Below, piece by piece: positions 28,478 to 36,983 of a stretch of DNA of 55,266 nucleotides. The DNA comes from Cyclobacteriaceae bacterium (lineage in GTDB: Bacteria > Bacteroidota > Bacteroidia > Cytophagales > Cyclobacteriaceae). Numbering within the stretch: position 1 is the first letter of the stretch; each line of letters opens with the position of its first letter. The stretch lies in the NCBI GenBank assembly GCA_020832375.1, contig JAFIEW010000001.1:1-55266 (forward strand). Reading direction: 5' to 3'. The notes beneath the pieces were generated by a model that did not search any database, had not been told where the DNA came from, and saw nothing but the letters and a program-made list of their open reading frames with translations. The position numbers and the translations under genes were made by a program.

Positions 28478-29276
28478 TATAAAGGTCATTTGTTCTGACA
28501 TTGACGGTACATTACTTGACAAAGACAGGAAGATTTCTGCAAAAACAAAAGCAGTTTTTCAAGCTTTAAATAAAGACTTTTTAGTGGTCCTATCTTCTTC
28601 CAGGATGCCTTCTGCCATGACGCACCTACAAGAAGACCTTGGAATAATGGAACATCCGATGATTTGCTACAATGGTGGCTTTATACTTCCTCATCCCAAT
28701 CAAGATCACAAACCCATATCGAGTACTATAATAGACAAAGAAACTGCAGAAAAGATTTTCGATGCATGCAGGTCTAGTAGCATTCACCTAAGTTTTTACC
28801 ATGAAGACAATTGGTGGGTACCAGCCATGGATCAATGGACAGCTCATGAAATGATGACAACCAAAGTTGAGCCTAGTGGGCAGATAAACCCTCAATTGCT
28901 CACTCAGACCAATGGCTTTCATAAGGTCATGTGCATGGGAGATGCTAAGGAAATTGAAATGGTTTATAATCAGCTAACTGCAAGCATTGGCAATGAGGTA
29001 CACCTCTACCGTTCCAAGTCCACCTATATAGAGATTGCTCCAAAAAGTATTTCGAAGTCATCTTCACTAAAGCAACTATTAACTAATTACGGCCACAAAA
29101 TGTCTGAAGTGGTTGCTTTCGGAGATAATTACAATGATATAGAAATGCTGAAAGATGTGGGTATAGGGGTGGCCGTAGCTAATGCTAAAGATGAAGTTAA
29201 AAAGATTGCCGACGAGATCACTGACTCTAATAAGGAAGATGGGGTGGCTAATTTTTTGATGAAGAACTTTCTTTAG
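28467..29276 (+). CDS. Cof-type HAD-IIB phosphatase (269 aa)
   Basis: A cytoplasmic haloacid dehalogenase-type phosphatase, probably acting on small sugar phosphates or cofactors. Motif I is DIDGT (11-15) with Asp11 as nucleophile and Asp13 as acid/base; the Cof-type cap follows; the closing motif is AFGDNYNDIEML with the magnesium-binding Asp pair. Length and motif spacing are normal. The start codon lies inside the last codons of the GAF/PAS gene (11-nt overlap), which suggests translational coupling. The true substrate cannot be read from sequence. Confidence 0.93.
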   Translation: MENNIKVICSDIDGTLLDKDRKISAKTKAVFQALNKDFLVVLSSSRMPSAMTHLQEDLGIMEHPMICYNGGFILPHPNQDHKPISSTIIDKETAEKIFDACRSSSIHLSFYHEDNWWVPAMDQWTAHEMMTTKVEPSGQINPQLLTQTNGFHKVMCMGDAKEIEMVYNQLTASIGNEVHLYRSKSTYIEIAPKSISKSSSLKQLLTNYGHKMSEVVAFGDNYNDIEMLKDVGIGVAVANAKDEVKKIADEITDSNKEDGVANFLMKNFL

Positions 29277-29665
29277 TTTAACCAACTTCTCCGGGTTTCA
29301 TTAAGATTATGTGTGCCTATTAGTTTGACAAGTACAAAACTACATCTGTTTGCTATTAACTCCAGCCTCATAAGCTTGACCTCTCTAATACAATAAACAT
29401 TTTCATGCAACCTAGTAATGTGGGTGAGCTTAAAACTTGATAGCGTTAAGTATCTAGCCAATGATACTTTATGCTCACATACTATCTCCCCTCTAAGGTT
29501 TATTTCATTCAACCTATCTTTCTAAAAAGGGCTCAATTTCAGCTTGCTAACATGCGATATTACCGCTCATAAATTTTGAGTGCTTGTTTTAATCTACATT
29601 GCATAATTCGATTTAAAATGATTATATTGAAAAACTGAAGCAAAAATTTTAGATCGGAGCCCATT
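29277..29665. other. Intergenic stretch before the ROK gene
   Basis: AT-rich and without a convincing gene; the minus-strand frame 29273-29512 has no family features. I see no terminator after the HAD gene and no good promoter box before the ROK gene. Confidence 0.4.
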
Positions 29666-30643
29666 ATGAGCAAATCCCATGCATTATCAATAGATATCGG
29701 TGGCACTCATTGCAAATTTGGTATTATCAGTCAATCTGGCGAAGTGCTTAGCAATGAAAAATTGGATACTAGAGATTTTCCAGAAGCATATCTTTTAGTA
29801 AAAACCCTCTATGAAAAGACCCAACAAACTTTGTCGAAGATGGGCGACGTCGTACTTGATGGGGTAGGCGTCGGTGCTCCTAATGCAAATTACTATAGCG
29901 GACAGCTCGAATCTCCTCCTAACCTACCTTGGAAAGGCTCCACACCTCTAAAAAAGATGCTTCATGAGGCTTTTAATCTACCCGTAGCCATTACCAATGA
30001 TGCTAACATTGCAGCACTTGGGGAAATGTATTTTGGAAAGGCTAAAGACATCAAAGACTTTGCTGTAATCACATTAGGTACAGGACTAGGCTCTGGCTTT
30101 GTTACAAACGGCAAGCTCATTTATGGTCATGACTCCTTTGCTGGTGAGATGGGACATATCAATGTGGTACCAGATGGTAGAATTTGCAATTGTGGTAAAA
30201 GAGGCTGTTTGGAAACCTACGTTTCAGTGACAGGACTTAAAAGAACAGCCATGGAGCTCATGGCAAAATACAGCGGAAAGACATCTCTCTCCGGATATAG
30301 CTATGAAACCATCGGTGGCATCGCTATTAGTGAAGCAGCTCGATCTAATGACCCTCTCGCCATAGAAGCCTTTAACTTCACGGGTAAAATATTAGGCTAT
30401 AAACTCGCTGACTTGGTAGCCTTGCTAAGTCCCAAAGTGATATTTATAACCGGCGGACTCGCTAAATCTGGTGACCTCATTATGAAGCCTACTCAAAAGT
30501 ATTTCGAAGAAAACCTACTCAACATTTACAAAGGAAAAACAGAACTGATCAATATTGGCCTTAGCGGGCAAGAGTCTACACTTAAAGGGGGCGCTGCCTT
30601 GCTTTGGGAATATATCGGAAATATTAAGCTGGTAACAGGATAA
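29666..30643 (+). CDS. ROK family glucokinase-type sugar kinase (325 aa)
   Basis: It phosphorylates a hexose, most likely glucose, with ATP in the cytoplasm. The phosphate-binding loop DIGGTHCKFG begins at Asp10; the catalytic base is Asp112 in TNDANIAALGE; the ROK zinc site is formed by CNCGKRGC (Cys174, Cys176, Cys181) with His164 in GEMGH. There is no N-terminal HTH, so it is a kinase, not a repressor. Length is typical. A strong terminator follows. Glucose as the substrate is inferred from the absence of other sugar genes and from family norms. Confidence 0.92.
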   Translation: MSKSHALSIDIGGTHCKFGIISQSGEVLSNEKLDTRDFPEAYLLVKTLYEKTQQTLSKMGDVVLDGVGVGAPNANYYSGQLESPPNLPWKGSTPLKKMLHEAFNLPVAITNDANIAALGEMYFGKAKDIKDFAVITLGTGLGSGFVTNGKLIYGHDSFAGEMGHINVVPDGRICNCGKRGCLETYVSVTGLKRTAMELMAKYSGKTSLSGYSYETIGGIAISEAARSNDPLAIEAFNFTGKILGYKLADLVALLSPKVIFITGGLAKSGDLIMKPTQKYFEENLLNIYKGKTELINIGLSGQESTLKGGAALLWEYIGNIKLVTG

Positions 30644-30660
30644 ACATTCTTACTAAATTC

Positions 30661-30695
30661 AAAAATAAACCCATCTAATGGATGGGTTTATTTTT
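30661..30695. terminator. Bidirectional terminator
   Basis: A 15-bp stem (30661-30675 with 30681-30695), loop TAATG, and A/T flanks give a U-run on both strands. It serves the ROK gene (plus) and probably rseP (minus, stop at 30778). Confidence 0.9.
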
Positions 30696-30703
30696 TCATC
30701 AAG

Positions 30704-30741
30704 ACTGTGCACTCAGGTAAATAGAGTATAGACTTTATGAT
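30704..30741 (+). repeat. 38-bp dispersed element, copy 2
   Basis: Inverted relative to 1-38; 34 of 38 positions agree in my alignment. Located between the terminator and the end of rseP. Confidence 0.6.
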
Positions 30742-30777
30742 TTATTGATCAACAATTTAGCTGCTTTTAAGCATGAC

Positions 30778-32094
30778 TTAAGTAAAAATCAAATTGATAA
30801 CATCATTAAATAAGATGAATACCATCAATAGTAATAGAAGGATCATTCCTACCTTTTGAGCGCCCTCCAAGAAGTTTTGCGCTGGCGGCCTTCCTGAGAT
30901 AATCTCATAAGTCAAGAAAGCCACATGTCCTCCATCTAAAGCTGGAATTGGTAAAAAGTTGATGAAAGCAAGCCACATCGAAAGCATACCTGTTAGGAAC
31001 CAAAAGCGATTCCAGTCCCATGTGCCACCGAAAAACTTAGCTATTCCTATCGGACCAGAAATGTTTTTCGTGCTTACCTCACCGCTAAAGACCTTACCCA
31101 TCCCTTTGATATTAAGAATGGTTACACCAAAAGCTTGAGAGGTACCCTTCGGAATAGCTTCAGCTATGCTATAATTTACTTTAGAAGGCTCTAAAAGCAT
31201 TTGCGCCTGAAAACCTAGTAAGCCTTCATCACTCACTTTTACTGTTTTAGAAAGTTCTTCTCCACCTCTATTGATTAATACTTCTACCTCTTCACCTTTT
31301 TTATCTTCAAGTACAGGTTTAATGTCATTAAAATAAGGGGTAGCTATACCATCAATGCTCAATATTTTATCTCCTGATTGCAAACCAGCCTTCTCAGCAC
31401 CCCCACCAGGTGTTGTAGCGCCGATTTCAAAGGGAAATAAGGGTTCTATAAAAGGCCCAGCATCACGCTCATCTGTGTAGCGCTTCATAAAGCCTTCCGG
31501 CAGTTGAAGCGTCACTTCTTCACCATCGCGCAATACGGTGAAAGTAGTTCCCTTATCCATAATGAGCTCGGCATTATAAATGTCATTAAAAGCTTCAAAA
31601 GCTTCACCATTAATAGCAATTACCTGATCTCCACGTTCAAAACCTATAGCCTTTCCAAGCTCATTAGGAGTAACTCCACTTTTATTAACTGCTTCTGTCG
31701 ACCAGTAGGTGTCACCATAGTAAGAAACTATTCCGATGAAAATAGCAATTCCCAATATCACGTTGAATATAATCCCTGCCATCATCACTATGAGCCTTTG
31801 CCAAGCTGGCTTAGAGCGAAACTCATAGTCTTTAGGCTCACTTTTAAGTTGGTCAGTATCCATGGACTCGTCTACCATACCAGTAATTTTAACGAATCCT
31901 CCTAAGGGTATTGCACCAATAGAATATTCGGTTTCACCCCATTTAACCCCAAAAAGTTTTGGTGGAAAACCGATTGAAAATTTTTCAACCCGCATTCCAA
32001 AGTATTTAGCGGCAATCAAGTGGCCAAACTCATGCAAGCCTACAAGTATCGAGAGACTCAGTAAAATCTGAGCCGCCATTATTAATCCATCCAT
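30778..32094 (-). CDS. rseP: Site-2 metalloprotease RseP (438 aa)
   Basis: An intramembrane zinc protease that cleaves membrane-bound anti-sigma factors and leftover signal peptides. The zinc motif HEFGH is at 21-25 in the first helix, the third ligand region is NFLPIPALDGGH (379-390, Asp387), and there are PDZ-like domains between (about 120-300). Length fits the two-PDZ RseP form. It lies directly after dxr (ORFs abut), the dxr-rseP order also known in other bacteria, within a three-gene unit with the GH3 gene. Which anti-sigma factor it acts on is unknown. Confidence 0.95.
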   Translation of the reverse strand: MDGLIMAAQILLSLSILVGLHEFGHLIAAKYFGMRVEKFSIGFPPKLFGVKWGETEYSIGAIPLGGFVKITGMVDESMDTDQLKSEPKDYEFRSKPAWQRLIVMMAGIIFNVILGIAIFIGIVSYYGDTYWSTEAVNKSGVTPNELGKAIGFERGDQVIAINGEAFEAFNDIYNAELIMDKGTTFTVLRDGEEVTLQLPEGFMKRYTDERDAGPFIEPLFPFEIGATTPGGGAEKAGLQSGDKILSIDGIATPYFNDIKPVLEDKKGEEVEVLINRGGEELSKTVKVSDEGLLGFQAQMLLEPSKVNYSIAEAIPKGTSQAFGVTILNIKGMGKVFSGEVSTKNISGPIGIAKFFGGTWDWNRFWFLTGMLSMWLAFINFLPIPALDGGHVAFLTYEIISGRPPAQNFLEGAQKVGMILLLLLMVFILFNDVINLIFT

Positions 32095-33303
32095 CTATTT
32101 AATCATTTCCAGAGCTACAGCTCTTGTTTTTTTATCTGTTTCTATATAATCATTCAGGTCAGGCTTGGCAATAAAGTCTACCTTATCCATACACTTTGCA
32201 TTCAGCTCGGCAATTTCTAAAAACCCTATCTTCTCTTTTAAGAATCCATCTACGGTCACTTCATTAGCTGCGTTGAGAATACAGGCAGTATTTCCACCTT
32301 TTTCCATTGCTTGATAGGCAAGATCCAGGTTTTGGAAAGTAGACCGATCAGGCTGTTCAAAATGTAGAGCCGGATAGTCAAGAAAGTTAAAACGCTCAAA
32401 ATTTGTTTTACGTCTATTTGGATAAGCTAGCGCATATAAAATCGGCAATTTCATATCTGGTAATCCCATCTGCGCCTTCATCGAGCCATCGGTAAACTGC
32501 ACCAAGCTATGGATAATGGATTCTTTATGAACCACTACATCAATTTGTTCAGGACTCAAGCCGAAGAGCCATTTGGCTTCTATCACTTCAAGCCCCTTAT
32601 TCATTAGTGATGCTGAATCGATAGTAATCTTAGCCCCCATTTCCCAATTAGGATGTTTGAGCGCTTGCGCCTTAGTAACATGAGCGAGCTGATCTCTTTT
32701 CATTCCTCTAAAAGGTCCACCACTCGCTGTAAGGATGATTTTCTCAATCGGATTATGCCATTCGCCTACCAAACATTGGAAAATCGCCGAATGTTCTGAA
32801 TCCACGGGGTAAATGTTTACTCCTTTTTCTTTTGCGAGGGATGTGATGAGTTCTCCAGCTACCACCAAAGTTTCTTTATTGGCTAGTGCAATATCTTTTC
32901 CCGCTTCTATGGCGCGTATAGTAGGTAATAAACCGGCATAACCTACCATAGCGGTAAGCACCACATCAATATTGTCCATCTGCACTACCTGTTCCACCGC
33001 TTTCAAGCCAGCATAAACTTTTATAGGATGAGCTGATAATGCACTACTCACTTGATTATACAAGCTTTCATTGCAGATCACAACCACATTGGGTTGATAC
33101 TTGATCGCCTGTGCTACTAGTAGATCAGCATTATTATTGGCAGTAAGCACCTCCACTTCAAAATAGTCCGAGTGGCTATCCATGATCTCAAGCGTTTGAG
33201 TGCCAATAGAGCCGGTAGAACCGAGAATGGCGATTGATTTTTTCTGTGTTTCTATATCCAAAGCGAATGATTCTGTGAGTAATGGGAAATAAGACGCATC
33301 CAA
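32095..33303 (-). CDS. dxr: 1-deoxy-D-xylulose 5-phosphate reductoisomerase (402 aa)
   Basis: The second enzyme of the MEP isoprenoid pathway; converts DXP to MEP with NADPH. The nucleotide-binding motif ILGSTGSIGTQTLE is at about residues 27-40, and the metal/substrate region has PVDSEHSAIFQCL and NKGLEVIEAKWLF. It starts immediately after the stop of the GH3-family gene. The first 15 or so residues before the Rossmann motif have no counterpart in family members; a TTG at residue 15 is an alternative start. ispD of the same pathway is about 4.4 kb away on the other strand. Confidence 0.96.
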   Translation of the reverse strand: MDASYFPLLTESFALDIETQKKSIAILGSTGSIGTQTLEIMDSHSDYFEVEVLTANNNADLLVAQAIKYQPNVVVICNESLYNQVSSALSAHPIKVYAGLKAVEQVVQMDNIDVVLTAMVGYAGLLPTIRAIEAGKDIALANKETLVVAGELITSLAKEKGVNIYPVDSEHSAIFQCLVGEWHNPIEKIILTASGGPFRGMKRDQLAHVTKAQALKHPNWEMGAKITIDSASLMNKGLEVIEAKWLFGLSPEQIDVVVHKESIIHSLVQFTDGSMKAQMGLPDMKLPILYALAYPNRRKTNFERFNFLDYPALHFEQPDRSTFQNLDLAYQAMEKGGNTACILNAANEVTVDGFLKEKIGFLEIAELNAKCMDKVDFIAKPDLNDYIETDKKTRAVALEMIK

Positions 33304-34800
33304 TTATTTGATAAACTCTTGAACAGCATCTGCAATTTTTCTATCATTGGCCAGTCTTGGCACTTTATTTTGACCGCCCAACTTACCGATTTTTTTCATA
33401 TAGTTCCTAAAAGCCGATTGCTGTAAAGGTATCACCTTTAATGGCCTCAATATACTTCCCGATACAAGGTCGTAGTAATAAGAGTTGAGCTCTTGAAGTC
33501 GTAAATCTAAATCTTTTTCGAAGGCTTTCCAATCATTAGGTTCATGCGCAAACTCTACATACCACTCGTGAAGTGGCAATCCTTCATTTGGCGTGACCTG
33601 TGGCGCTACAGAAAACTCTACAATCTCTACCTCAGGATGCTTACTAGTCGCGTACTGCATGGCCTTTTCTACCTCCTCACCGATCACATGCTCACCAAAA
33701 GCTGAAATAAAATGCTTGATCCTTCCCGTCACCAAAAGTTTGTAAGGATCTTTTGATATGAATTTCACCGTATCTCCGATAGTATAACCCCATAGGCCCG
33801 CATTATTATTGAGAATGACAGCATAATTCTTGTTCAACTCCACTTCGGTAATGCTATACCTAGGCGGATTTTCCTCAAAATACTGATCGGCGGGAATGAA
33901 TTCGAAAAATATACCTGAATCTAATAGTGCCAGCAAACCAGGGTCTTCTTGACTAGTCTGATAAGCCATGAAGCCCTCCGATGCAGGATAAGTCTCGATA
34001 CTATCTATCTGATGACCAATACTTTCAAAAAGCTTCTTCTTATATGGCTCAAAGTTAACACCTCCGTAAACATAAAGATTAAAGTTTGGAAATACATCTT
34101 TGATCTTCTTGGAGGTACGCTCTTGAATTCTATCAAAGTACATCTGCACCCAAGGTGGTATACCGCTAATGAGTGTCATGTTTTGATCGATTGTCTCATC
34201 GATTACTTTTTCAAGCTTTCTCTCCCAGTCATCAATACAATTAGTCTCATAGCTTGGCTTTTGGTTGGTTCGCAAATAACCAGGCACATGATGGTTGACA
34301 ATTCCTGACAGTCTACCAGTAGGTACTTTACCTTTCAAATCCAGTTCAGGACTTCCTGAAAGGAAAATGAGCTTACCGTCTAAGAATTCACCCTTTCCGG
34401 TTTCATTAATATAAGATAAAAGTGCATTACGAGCACTGTCGATGTGATTATGGATACTATCCTTAGTTATAGGAATGTACTTAGCTCCACTCGTGGTACC
34501 CGAAGTTTTGGAAAAATAAATTGGCAAACCAGGCCATAGGATATCAGCCTCACCAGCTACAACTCTCTTGACGTATGGCGACAGCTCCTCATAGTCTCTG
34601 ATAGGCACTTGCTTTTTGAAGTCATCATAAGATTGGATATCGCCAAAGCCATGATCCTTACCAAAGGCGGTGTGTTTTGCCTTTGAAATCAAAGTCTCAA
34701 AAACCTTTGCTTGGGATTCACCTGGTGCTGCAGCCCATTCATTTTGCCTCTTCACCACCCAAGCAGCAAGCGGTTTACTCAAAAACGATCTTATTCCCAT
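33304..34800 (-). CDS. GH3 family acyl-adenylate amidosynthetase-like protein (498 aa)
   Basis: A member of the GH3 fold in the ANL superfamily, named after plant enzymes that join amino acids to hormones. The ATP-binding motif SKTSGTTSGAKYIPIT is visible near residue 100, and later blocks (YGGVNFEPYKK, YPASEGFMA, GRIKHFISAFGEHVIGEEVE) are the conserved family signatures. There is no plant hormone context; bacterial GH3 proteins have no agreed substrate. Its gene is the first of a tight unit with dxr and rseP. Whether the product shares a lipid or isoprenoid function is only inference from context. Confidence 0.92.
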   Translation of the reverse strand: MGIRSFLSKPLAAWVVKRQNEWAAAPGESQAKVFETLISKAKHTAFGKDHGFGDIQSYDDFKKQVPIRDYEELSPYVKRVVAGEADILWPGLPIYFSKTSGTTSGAKYIPITKDSIHNHIDSARNALLSYINETGKGEFLDGKLIFLSGSPELDLKGKVPTGRLSGIVNHHVPGYLRTNQKPSYETNCIDDWERKLEKVIDETIDQNMTLISGIPPWVQMYFDRIQERTSKKIKDVFPNFNLYVYGGVNFEPYKKKLFESIGHQIDSIETYPASEGFMAYQTSQEDPGLLALLDSGIFFEFIPADQYFEENPPRYSITEVELNKNYAVILNNNAGLWGYTIGDTVKFISKDPYKLLVTGRIKHFISAFGEHVIGEEVEKAMQYATSKHPEVEIVEFSVAPQVTPNEGLPLHEWYVEFAHEPNDWKAFEKDLDLRLQELNSYYYDLVSGSILRPLKVIPLQQSAFRNYMKKIGKLGGQNKVPRLANDRKIADAVQEFIK

Positions 34801-35114
34801 AGATATATTTGTTTCTAGCTACAAATTTAAAAAAAATCATGGTTCCATCAGTTTTATTCTATCTTATGCTTCATCTTTTGGTTAATCAGATGTCATAACG
34901 ATAGATAGCCTGTCACTTGCCTACAAACACAAATGCCCGGTATGATAAAAAAGTGAACACAACTCTCAACCAAACGATAATTCAAATTGATGAGATGTAC
35001 TTATAAAACAAAATATTATGTCAATGAAAAAAATATTAGACTAAAAAACGGCAATATATAGACCTGAACACTTAATATGCTTCACAGTAATCTGATGATC
35101 AAAAAAATACTAAA
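34801..35114. other. Intergenic stretch, nothing recognised
   Basis: AT-rich DNA before the GH3 gene; it should contain the promoter of the GH3-dxr-rseP unit, but no clear box pair or hairpin was seen. Confidence 0.4.
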
Positions 35115-35447
35115 CTATAACTTTAGCTCCTCTGAAGGATCCCAAAAGTACTTTTCAAAATGTAGGACTTGATCATTTTCAACCCCTATGTTTTCACTTT
35201 CAAGCAGTTCTTGCATCCTGTAGGGATCGCCAAAATGATGCTTCCCAGTAAGTAGTCCTTGGCGGTTGACTACCCTATGAGCTGGAACCCCCTCTTCTGC
35301 ATGACTATGGTTCATCGCCCAGCCTACCATCCGAGCACTACCTTTTCTTCCTAAATATGCGGCAATTGCGCCATAACTCGTCACTCGACCCTTAGGAATT
35401 AGCCTTACTACCTCATATACATCCTGAAAAAACTGTTCTTTGCTCAT
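35115..35447 (-). CDS. MGMT-fold alkyltransferase-like protein without the reactive cysteine (110 aa)
   Basis: The DNA-binding domain of the O6-alkylguanine methyltransferase fold alone. The HTH region is PKGRVTSYGAIAAYLG and the active-site loop reads VPAHRVVN, so the usual cysteine of PCHRV is Ala56. It cannot take up the alkyl group itself. Such alkyltransferase-like proteins bind damaged DNA and flag it for nucleotide excision repair; that role is inferred from the family. Length is standard for the group. The gene seems to stand alone, 96 bp downstream of comF on the same strand. Confidence 0.9.
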   Translation of the reverse strand: MSKEQFFQDVYEVVRLIPKGRVTSYGAIAAYLGRKGSARMVGWAMNHSHAEEGVPAHRVVNRQGLLTGKHHFGDPYRMQELLESENIGVENDQVLHFEKYFWDPSEELKL

Positions 35448-35543
35448 AACTCAATCGAATCTAGTCCAAGAAAGATACTAAAATGAGGTATCTGGGTTCA
35501 AAAAGCAAATGGAATTATATATCTATAACATTAAGTAAATACC

Positions 35544-36233
35544 CTAAATTTTAGAAGGTGAAGCCGCCGTCACCACACCAATACTTTTAGGGTTGGCAAG
35601 CATGATACATTTTATCATAGAAAGAATAGTCGACCCAGTGGTAATCACATCATCTACGATCACCACATGCTTTGCTTGAAGCTCCGACATATCTTGAATT
35701 TCAAAGATATCAGCTACATTTTCCCAGCGCTCGGCCCTTGACTTCTTTGTTTGCGTCACGGTATTGACTTTACGTCGCACAGTTGTTGTTATTTGCCAGC
35801 TTAAGCATTCGTACTGCATACCCTTTACGATTTCTTCACTTTGATTATAACCTCTTATTTTTTCTTTCGTGGAATGAAGAGGTATAGCAAGCAACACAGC
35901 ATCTTTAGCTATTTTGTTTTTACATCGCCTGCCCAGTAATTGTCCTAGCAGAAAGCCTACTTGAGGATCGTCTTTATATTTTAAGCTTTGAATCATGCGC
36001 TGACTCACATTCTGGTCGGCATAGCGAAGCATGGCATAAAATATGGACAGATCGTACAAAGAACTGAGTACAAGATAGGCGGGATTACGTTCCATCTCTC
36101 CTAGCGAAAACCACGGTAAATCCGCAAAACAAGTTGTACATAATACATGTTCTTCTTTTTGTAAAGCTTTACTACAAGCGGTGCAATTGCGAGGATAAAC
36201 TAACTGTAAAAAATCATATACCAAATTACCCAT
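35544..36233 (-). CDS. ComF family phosphoribosyltransferase-like protein (229 aa)
   Basis: A ComF-type protein. The N-terminal zinc-binding set is Cys17, Cys20, Cys32 and Cys35, and the PRPP-binding motif VIVDDVITTGST is at 191-202. ComF helps take up transforming DNA in competent bacteria, probably in handling single-stranded DNA; in non-competent species its role is not known. No other competence genes are in the window. Length is normal and the family assignment is firm. Confidence 0.93.
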   Translation of the reverse strand: MGNLVYDFLQLVYPRNCTACSKALQKEEHVLCTTCFADLPWFSLGEMERNPAYLVLSSLYDLSIFYAMLRYADQNVSQRMIQSLKYKDDPQVGFLLGQLLGRRCKNKIAKDAVLLAIPLHSTKEKIRGYNQSEEIVKGMQYECLSWQITTTVRRKVNTVTQTKKSRAERWENVADIFEIQDMSELQAKHVVIVDDVITTGSTILSMIKCIMLANPKSIGVVTAASPSKI

Positions 36234-36542
36234 AAGGTCAAAAGTAATATTATCTAACTATTGCCGACACCTTATATGAGGAATTACAGTAAACGTAGTT
36301 TCATTCCTCATCCAGCCTTGCCCAAGGTATTTCACCTTCAATAGGATAAAACTAATTGCTATTTGCTTAATTTAAAATACCTAAACCTTTGAGCCAGCCA
36401 TTTTTTAAGCTGGCTTTGTCTATCGTTTCTGTAAATTAAGTTTCAAAACGTAATTTATCAATAGTTGAAGGCTTTTTCATATCGTTTTAGCTAACACAAG
36501 TAGCAGTACACGGCCTTACTCTTGAGAAGAAAGTTCACTTAG

Positions 36543-36557
36543 CCCCTCATCCCACGC
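36543..36557 (-). repeat. GCGTGGGATGAGGGG motif copy
   Basis: One of seven extragenic copies of a short motif with core TGGGATGARG. The others are at about 6113-6136, 6244-6260, 11311-11335, 46879-46895, 53501-53515 and 54349-54368. This copy and 6113-6136 also share the following GCTAAGT. Function unknown. Confidence 0.55.
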
Positions 36558-36643
36558 AAAAAATAAAAATAGTAGCTTTCTGTAAAGACTTCTCAATAGA
36601 ACCGTTTACACAAAAGGACCAACTTTTTGTCTTGATAAGCAGT

Positions 36644-36651
36644 TATATTTG
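36644..36651 (+). promoter_or_regulatory. Candidate -7 box of the ferredoxin gene
   Basis: TATATTTG matches TAnnTTTG and ends 8 nt before the ATG at 36660. The predicted start of transcription falls on or just before the ATG, so the mRNA may be leaderless. A TTTG at 36626-36629 is closer than the usual 19 bp. Confidence 0.45.
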
Positions 36652-36659
36652 TAATTATT

Positions 36660-36983
36660 ATGCTACATATAAATATTTTGAGTTTAGGTAAGACCTTGAA
36701 GGTTCGAGAGCGAGCGGGAATGAAGCTCATCGATTACCTACATGAGGCAGGAGTCGATTGGATGCATGCTTGCGGCAAAAAAGGTAACTGTACGAGTTGT
36801 AGTGCTTGGGTGATTGATAGCATGGAAAACCTAAACAAACCCACGGACGCTGAAAGTCGATTTCAAAGGCGAGGGAAGCTCAAGGATGGTCAAAGGCTCT
36901 GTTGCCAATGCGAGCCAAATGGCGATATAAATATCAGGGTGGTAGAGCAATTTAAACTTCCACACTTAAATTACAATGACTGA
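36660..36983 (+). CDS. 2Fe-2S ferredoxin (107 aa)
   Basis: An electron carrier with a [2Fe-2S] cluster. The four ligands are Cys38, Cys44, Cys47 (C-x5-C-x2-C in HACGKKGNCTSC) and a fourth among the CCQC group, most likely Cys82 (the RLxCQ position). The C-x5-C spacing resembles adrenodoxin/ISC-type ferredoxins more than plant ferredoxins. No signal peptide, so cytoplasmic. Its stop overlaps the start of the next gene by one base (TGATG), so the two are co-translated; a functional link to the flavin-type protein is possible but unproven. Confidence 0.93.
   Translation: MLHINILSLGKTLKVRERAGMKLIDYLHEAGVDWMHACGKKGNCTSCSAWVIDSMENLNKPTDAESRFQRRGKLKDGQRLCCQCEPNGDINIRVVEQFKLPHLNYND

Larger units (their letters stand above)
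36234..36659. other. Intergenic stretch with hairpin and motif copy
   Basis: A hairpin AGCCAGC / GCTGGCT (36392-36398 with 36409-36415) and one of the best copies of the CTCATCCCACGC motif (36543-36557). No gene seen. The divergent comF and ferredoxin promoters must lie here. Confidence 0.5.

Noticed and set aside
29273-29512. 79-residue minus-strand frame after the HAD gene
   Set aside because: No motif, no neighbour relation, AT-rich intergenic DNA.
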